Below, piece after piece: positions 57,786-64,000 of a stretch of DNA of 64,000 nt. Numbering within the stretch: the first letter of the stretch is position 1; each line of letters begins with the position of its first letter. Where the stretch lies: assembly GCA_914767715.1 (NCBI GenBank), contig OU612065.1:10912001-10976000 (forward strand). Direction: 5' to 3'. A program made the position numbers and the translations under genes. Below the pieces are notes generated by a model that ran no database searches, was not told where the DNA came from, and saw only the letters and a list, made by a program, of their open reading frames with translations. This DNA is from Membranipora membranacea. Taxonomy: Eukaryota; Bryozoa; Gymnolaemata; Cheilostomatida; Membraniporidae.

Positions 57786-59230
57786 TGATGAAACCAAGAA
57801 CTGCAGTATGGGTGAGTCTCTTTGCAGTAGCTGGCATATATATCTTTTCATGTAGCTCTGATGTGCTGCACTCACAACTGTACTATTTGACTGACCAATA
57901 ATCACAAATATCACAAAGCAGGGTGGTTCAAATCCACTGAGTCTGCCAATGCATTGGCGCGGCCTGCTAAACAATATGCAGTAAACTAAACTCAAAGCAA
58001 TATTCTGCATCAATCCCTATCCCTGTCACTTCTTCCAAATCCCTCAGATCTCAAAGCAGGGTTTTTCAAATCCACCGGGACTGCTGACTTTAGTGTAGTA
58101 AACTAACACTCTAAAAACTCTGAATCCCTTTCCTCATATCAATCTCACTCCAACTATGATACATCTCACTACATCCATGATGTCATTAATCTGACCCAGT
58201 TTTTTTAAATTTCTTGTAATGCTACAATATATCTCGCTACTTGAAGTTGCTGAGTATGTAAGCCTAAATTTAGTATGGCTCTCTCTATGCGCAGGTGTCT
58301 TTTTAGTATGCAGATGTTTCACGATTTTATCTCCATATATGAATATCCCCAATAGGAATGGATGGCAATATCATAATAAGATCTTTTGAATTGGAGACAT
58401 AGGCCTAAAAGCTTCGCCTTCACATAATAATAGCAGGCACAATATTGGCTCTCCGACTTGTGAATGAGTTATATCATGCTCAATGCATTAGACAAATATT
58501 GTGATGGGTCTCTACGATTGCTACTTCGCATAATGTCACAATGCTTAAAAAATACAGAATGCAATCAGGCCTTGAAGTGAAGTGATGAGATGCTTATCAA
58601 CACACAGGGGTAGCTTCATGCCACTGAAGCCGGCCGTAAGGAAGTTGTTCTAAAATACTTCCATAGCTTATGCTGATAGAACAAGGAATATTGGTTAGGG
58701 TCTAGAATCAGTCATGTAAGGCCGACTTCACGAATTGACACAACCTGATTCGACAATATTATGGTCTGGCTACACGCACCATAATTTCCATATTATTGAA
58801 GTACTTTTGGATAGGCTACAGAATTTTCAAGGTGCTACACAGGCCTGTTCATATCTAGGCCTATCCTTTTAATAACAATACAATCTCTGCCTGGTTAACA
58901 TTCTTCACTTAGGCATGTAGGACAGTTGATACAAAGTAATTCCTCGCTCATCTGGGGAGCGATGTTGTACATTTTTATTAGTAGCAAAGTTTTCTGATAA
59001 TTCTGCTAGCATAGTTTAGCTGATGTATTCTATTTATGCAGTTGCTCCCAATATTAACAGATTGCACAAAATATAACGTAGGGTATGGTACAACACAGAA
59101 GAGTTGAACATAAGTATTTTGTCGGGTCATCATACTCATTACTAAGAGTTTTCTGTGCTTACAAAAATTGTGAGCCAACAATTCGAATGCAATGCTTTCA
59201 TTTTCCATCATGATGAAACGAAAAGAAAAG

Positions 59231-59290
59231 ATTTGCCCCGGCGGGGATTTGAATCTGGGCCTCCCGCAATATAGATTTTGATGCTACCTT
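59231..59290 (-). other. tRNA-like fragment
   Basis: The minus strand reads GCGGGAGGCCCAGATTCAAA followed by TCCCCGCCGGGGC, a T-arm and acceptor-like end related to the tandem units at 26659-27102. A full cloverleaf was not found. Confidence 0.5.
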
Positions 59291-60692
59291 GCACAGCAAT
59301 ATCTATTCATTACAGCATATCCAATTGTATGATATTGACTAGAACTGTAAAGGCTTTTTACTATGGCTATACAATATCAATAATGAAAGTAATTTATTTA
59401 GCAGGCAGGGTTAATTACACAATAATGGTTGCTGGTTGGGTAATGATATATAGGTCAGTTTCTGACAATTCTAGAATTGTACAGAATTGTCAGAGAATTC
59501 TTGGGTATGAAACGCAGTGTATATATCTAATAGGACTAATTCTTATCAACTAGAACAGATATTAACCAAGTTGTATTGGTTTCACTGAAGTAAAACTAAA
59601 AGTCTGAAACTTTAGGTTACCCCCTTTGTATCAGTAGGCCTCAGGAAATCTGAGATCAATCATAAATGAGCTTTGACACCCTCTTACCTAAGGCTTGACA
59701 CTGGTAAGTGAGTATTGCGCTGATGATTTGTATCCAAATAATGCAGTTCATTATGTAGACAGCAGTATTGCAATAATGTTACTGATTCACCTGTGTACAA
59801 ACTTTCAATACTGTTTCACATTGTTCATGACGAGAGGTTTGCACTGTTCAATTGACACAAATCTATTGTTATTCACTTTGCCGTTGTTACAGGTTATGCA
59901 AATCATTAAAACAATTTCATTGAGTGAATTTCTGTACATTTTGACAAGTTTGATGAGAAAAGCTATATCAAATATTATTGTACACTTCTGATTGCTTGTC
60001 ACATTGCTCCGAATTGAATTGTGGTCTATATAAGATAATATCAAATATACATTTTTGCAACTATGACACCTATATATTATCACTATTGCAATATATTAAT
60101 TATCTCTATGGCAATATATAAATTTTCAATTAATTGTGCAAATTTCCTATAAGATCTAGCCTACTGCCGTTTGTTGTTCACAAAGGTTCTACCAGTTCTT
60201 TTGGAAGACCCAGTGCCGGCTCATATTGACTCAAAAGAGGAGATTCATCTAGCGGTGAAATTTTGTCCTGCGGGACTTGACGCAGTGCTAAGTTATTGAC
60301 AGGGCAAACACAAGAGACTGAGAGCATTTGTCTCACACACACAAACAGATGCTGAAAATAAATTTGGAAGGACATTTTGATATATATTGCCCTGATGTAA
60401 TATTGAAAACTGTCTCCCTGTAAACAACACCAGGATACTTCACAATATTGTAAACTGTCCCTTGGGCATTTTACGATAGGTTGAATAGCAGTAATGCGGT
60501 AGCCTGCAGCTTAGGGCTTGACGGTGACATTTTTAATGTTCCCGAAACATCCTAAAAACACCATTTGTTTTAGTTATTCTTGACCTGAATTATTCTATAG
60601 GTTGAACGTCAATTCTGATAATCTCAGTATCCGCATGTCAAAATGGCTTATTTAAGGTTAAAGTCGATGGCCTCGTATTTTATCTTTTGTGC

Positions 60693-61011
60693 AAGTCAAA
60701 ACACCCTATGTTTGCATTTTCTGTCATGATACCCTATTTGATTGTTGGCAGGTCAAAACACCATAAAAAGTATAGGTCAAATGTAATAAATTCAACTTAT
60801 AGAGAAGACAGTACTTTTTATATTTAATCTTGTTTGGTTTTCATGCATGTTACTACTCCCTCCGCTTACCTTAAAAACCTTGAGGCTGAGTCACCATTAG
60901 GGGCCGAGTCCTAGGCAACTTTAATTTTGGTGCAAGTCAAAACGCCCTATGTAAGCGTTTTTTCTGTCATGATACCCTAATCGATTGTTGGCAGGTCAAA
61001 ATGCCCTAAGT
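60693..61011. repeat. ~80-bp repeat present twice
   Basis: A segment with GTGCAAGTCAAAAC.CCCTATGT, CTGTCATGATACCCTA and GATTGTTGGCAGGTCAAAA occurs at about 60693-60766 and again at 60931-61011, about 240 bp apart, in direct orientation. Confidence 0.85.
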
Positions 61012-61697
61012 CTGAACTATTAATTTAAAGTTCAGAAGAGACCACTGAATGACTTGATTGAATGAAAAATTATTGTATATTGCCGTCTGCTTTACCAGGT
61101 GATAAGGAATACAGTATAAAGGTTTTCCTGTCAGTTTATTGATAAATAGGAAGCAAAATTGTGAAATGAAAGCAGACGACGTTGTCATGGTAGAGTAAAA
61201 TGCATCACTCCATCCTATTTTACTGACTTCAATTAGACATTCCATCTGCCAAATCAGCTGGGGATGGCACCCATAAGTCATGACAGGAATAGGTGTGGTT
61301 GTCGAGCAGACGACATAATATCAATAAAATATGTACCATGTCGCAAAAGGGCAAACCATGATTGTTTGTTTACATATTTTTTCTCGGCGTCTGCATGGTC
61401 ATTGTCCAGATTTGGCCGGTACTGGCAGGGTGACTGGAGCCGTACAGTTATGAATTTAGCTCAATTACTTATATACGCGAGGATTTTCTAGACGACTGGT
61501 CCCGCCCCATAAAAATATATGAACCACCTACTATAACCGGTCAGTTATTATGAACCATACAGTTATTTTTCATACACTGTGCTCGACGCTCAGATCTGAA
61601 AGGCCGTCCCGACATGATTCTGTGGAACTTTGGATAAACGGGTCAAGCAGGCTGTCGGGTTATTTGCATTTGAATACAGTAGATAGCCCTCACAAGG

Positions 61698-61705
61698 TAT
61701 ATAAA
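61698..61705 (+). promoter_or_regulatory. TATA box
   Basis: TATATAAA lies about 220 bp upstream of the first ATG (61919), with a pyrimidine-rich leader (TTACTCTACTTACTCTATAC) after it. A start of transcription near 61730 would fit. Confidence 0.6.
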
Positions 61706-61918
61706 CTGACAGCGATAGTATGTTCGTTCCACACAACCACATACAACCTCACTCTCGGATTACACGGATATCAACTGGATACACTGGATACACTTACTCT
61801 ACTTACTCTATACAACTTTTACTTACTATACTCTATTACTACACTCTAGCTGCTGCATCAACCATTATTAACATTATTATTCAAATTCATCTATACTCAT
61901 TATTCAACTTATTCAACA

Positions 61919-63859
61919 ATGGCGTATCCAACAAGAAAGTACAACTCGGACCTTGAGAAAGTACTCGGTAAGTACTATTTATTACACTTTATACGTCACA
62001 TCAATGTCTCATAAATTCTGGAATGTTGAAAAACTATTTTTTACAATCAGTCGCACTCTGACTCACTCAGAGTCATCACTCAGAGTGCTTTACCACAGTA
62101 AATTTATTCACCAGTGATAAAGTTTGGTAAAAATAGTAAAAATAATTAAGATGGCAATTTGCAAAAAATGCAACAGGAATTACACCAAAGACCGTCCTGA
62201 GAGTATAAGAGTGTGCAGTTTCTGCAGACTGATGTTTGGATTGAGGGGTGAGTGATCCGCTTAGAGTGCTAACGAAAATTAGCCGCCGAAGTAAAAGTTT
62301 TGATGTGAGATATATAACAGTTTATTTTTTCTATTTACAGCCGAATCGGTGCAAGCTGCGGAAGCAGCAGCAGCTCCAGCTGCTCCAACTCCAACTCCAT
62401 CCTATGCTTCGGTTGTTAAGTCACCACCTCCACCTAAGACTCCTAAGAGAAAGGCCATCCCTCAGGGGGGTATGGTTACGGCCATCGTGAGGAACATCAA
62501 GCAGGAGCAAGGACCTGGTGCGGATGACGTACCAGTACCATCAACAACAACTAGTTATTGTCGGGCGATGCCTAAAGGAGGTGTGTATTATATTCCATAT
62601 TAATCTTGCAAACTAAATTCTTCAATACAACTTGGTTGAGAATCGGAATGCGGATGGCACCCTGGCTCTATAGGTTTGCATAATATTGTGTAATTAAATC
62701 AGTTATTTATTCAATGTATTATTGTTATTTCAGCAAAGAAGGGAAATAAGAAGGGCCAGGCCAAGAAGCGTCCTGCTAAAGTGACACCTCCAGCGGCTAC
62801 CAACCAGCTACCAACCACTGAGGATCACCCACTTGATGCCATTGCAGGGGCTCAGGCGGCTGAGGTGGCAGAAGCGGCCATCACCGCCGCATACATCAGT
62901 TCTATGGCGGAGAACGAGAAAACAGCACAGGGCCCGTCGGCTGTAACGCAGGTGATAAGCAGGTCGCACCAGCTAGCAGCCAAAGTGGCTCAGTCGAAGG
63001 CAGCCAAAGCCAAGACGACAGCCCTATCATCATCGTCAGCAGCAGCTGCTAGAAGCGTTATCTCCTCCTCCTCCTCCTCCACCACCACCACCACCACCAC
63101 CAGGAAGAGGAGAGGAAAGAGAGGAAGGAAAGGAAAGGCTGGAGCAAAAGCTCGTCCTACCTCACCAGCCAGCCAGACAGACAGCCAGCAGAAGGAGCTA
63201 GGACATCAAGCCAGCCCACCACCAGCATCATCATTCTATGGAGCTGCAGCCGCTGCATCAACACCAGCAACTGCCTCCATAGGACGACTGAGACACCAGA
63301 CGGAGTCTGGTGAACTGTCGATGCTGGCACAGAGAGCCAGAGAGGAGGACAGAGCCCGTTGCCAACGCCGTCCGAGTCTCCACAGTCTCCTTCCAGTAGC
63401 GACTGAGCAGCCTGGATCCTCCGGCCTCCAAGATCTAGAGGCAATGGAGCAGATCTTGGATTCAGATGGTGATGATGCTGCTGAGATGATGGAGCAGTTC
63501 CTGCAAGCCACTGCTGTTCACCCTCAACCACCATCTGCTGCAACGTCTCCCAGGAGCCAATCCATCAGCCCAGTGAGATGTTCTCGGAAGAGGGTGAGGA
63601 AGCTCAGCAGCAGCTCTTCATCAGAGGATGAGCCGTCTGTCTCTATCTTTGCTCCTCGGCCAAAGACTCCACGGCCAGCTAGTGCCAGGACTCTGCCGGC
63701 CAGGATGCACAAGAAGCAGAGTAAGCATCCTATGAGACCTGCATGCAATTGCAAGACTCTGATGTGTTCGGGAAAACTCTTGCAGAACAGGAGGCAAGTG
63801 ATATACGATGCCTTCTGGGAGCTGACTAGTCCAGATGCTCAAAGATCCTGGGCCTTTGA
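61919..63859 (+). CDS. Multi-exon gene ending in a Cys-rich FW motif (partial)
   Basis: First exon A 61919-61967 (ATG, MAYPTRKYNSDLEKVL, donor G|GTAAGT) and first exon B 62151-62247 (own ATG in good context; C..C-x18-C..C, zinc-ribbon-like; donor G|GTGAGT) both end in phase 1. Shared exon 62341-62580 (acceptor ATTTACAG, donor GAG|GTGTGT) is Ala/Pro-rich. Exon 62734-63859 (acceptor TTATTTCAG, donor GA|GTAAGT) is long: Ala/Ser-rich stretches, a basic RKRRGKRGRKGKAGAK segment (likely nuclear signal), an acidic DSDGDDAAEMMEQF stretch, a poly-Ser/acidic patch, then CNCKTLMCSGKLL and RRQVIYDAFWEL before the window ends. A C.CK...C....R..IY..FW.L module is known to me from multicopy uncharacterised, perhaps transposon-derived, invertebrate proteins. 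No lesions are seen. Function unknown; chromatin or DNA binding is a guess. Confidence 0.75.
62151..62247 (+). CDS. Alternative first coding exon with zinc-ribbon-like cysteines
   Basis: The ATG in AAGATGG context opens MAICKKCNRNYTKD and continues to VCSFCRLMFGL before the G|GTGAGT donor. Splicing exon A into it would hit a stop, so it fits as an alternative start, not an internal exon. Confidence 0.6.
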
Positions 63860-64000
63860 GTAAGTAGTAACCTATAATTATTGTCATACTCTTTGACCGC
63901 AAAGTGTATTCTTTTTCATACTGTTTTTGGTAAAATAATATCCCCGACCGTTGGCTGTATTGTGATAATAATAGTATCCTTTGAGCGCTTAGGCACAATC

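Larger units (their letters stand above)
57786..61690. other. Intergenic, with small repeats
   Basis: No gene recognised. A GGTTCAAATCC B-box-like motif occurs near 57926. Other small repeats are listed separately. Confidence 0.35.

Noticed and set aside
57926-57936. tRNA gene from the GGTTCAAATCC B-box
   Set aside because: There is no A box at the right distance and no acceptor stem.
62151-62247. Internal exon following first exon A
   Set aside because: The only nearby acceptor would put it in a frame with an early stop after exon A. It works only as a separate first exon.
63157-63998. Minus-strand open frames over the last exon
   Set aside because: They mirror the Ser/Ala/Lys-rich plus-strand exon, which has splice sites and consistent phase.

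Overview
This window is AT-rich, intron-containing animal DNA from an invertebrate. The evidence is GT-AG introns with matching phases, a C-type lectin exon pair, THAP/P-type, piggyBac-like and hAT-like DNA transposons, a Mag-like Ty3/gypsy element, CR1/L2-type LINEs and tRNA-like repeats. The phylum cannot be fixed from the sequence alone. No bacterial or organellar features were seen. Most of the window is transposable-element sequence in different states of decay, and few host genes can be defended.

Layout. 0.4-0.75 kb: piggyBac transposase relic (-). 1.0-1.9 kb: simple repeats, then one arm of an inverted repeat whose partner lies at 10.9-11.1 kb. 3.3-8.0 kb: a minus-strand multi-exon gene relic with five phase-compatible exons carrying a WHDHS-type block and a GD.PA..FESGNQ block, broken by a stop and a frameshift, plus three less certain downstream exons. 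9.5-10.3 kb: GC-rich palindromes, a foldback element, a tRNA-like sequence and a 39-bp hairpin flanked by an 8-bp duplication. 11.1-15.8 kb: a complete but mutated P/THAP9-type transposon with perfect 8-bp target-site duplications. 15.9-17.1 kb: three exons of a piggyBac-like N-terminal region (-). 18.2 kb: C-terminal half of a C-type lectin domain (-). 18.6-22.1 kb: two hAT-like non-autonomous elements and a TTAA-flanked MITE family, one copy of which is a large palindromic dimer. 24-34 kb: LINE relics, a tetranucleotide array and a tandem array of tRNA-like units. 34.5-35.6 kb: a duplicated unit, one copy filled by a P-type MITE.

36.0-54.5 kb is a deep nest of insertions on the minus strand. 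A CR1-like LINE is split in its 3' UTR by a Ty3/gypsy element (identical-length 238-bp LTRs, 5-bp duplication GATGT). That element is split in gag by a ~9.2-kb composite, which contains a small intact three-exon gene with a SAM-like region, an L2-type LINE 3' fragment, a tandemly repeated unit and a 512-bp MITE with a matching empty site. The whole nest appears to sit in one intron of a C-type lectin gene: the N-terminal half of the domain is at 54.9-55.1 kb, the C-terminal half at 18.2-18.4 kb, and their phases match.

61.7-64 kb (+) holds the best-preserved gene. It has a TATA box, two alternative first exons that both end in phase 1, a shared alanine/proline exon, and a long Ser/Ala/Lys-rich exon ending in a Cys-rich FW motif that runs off the window.
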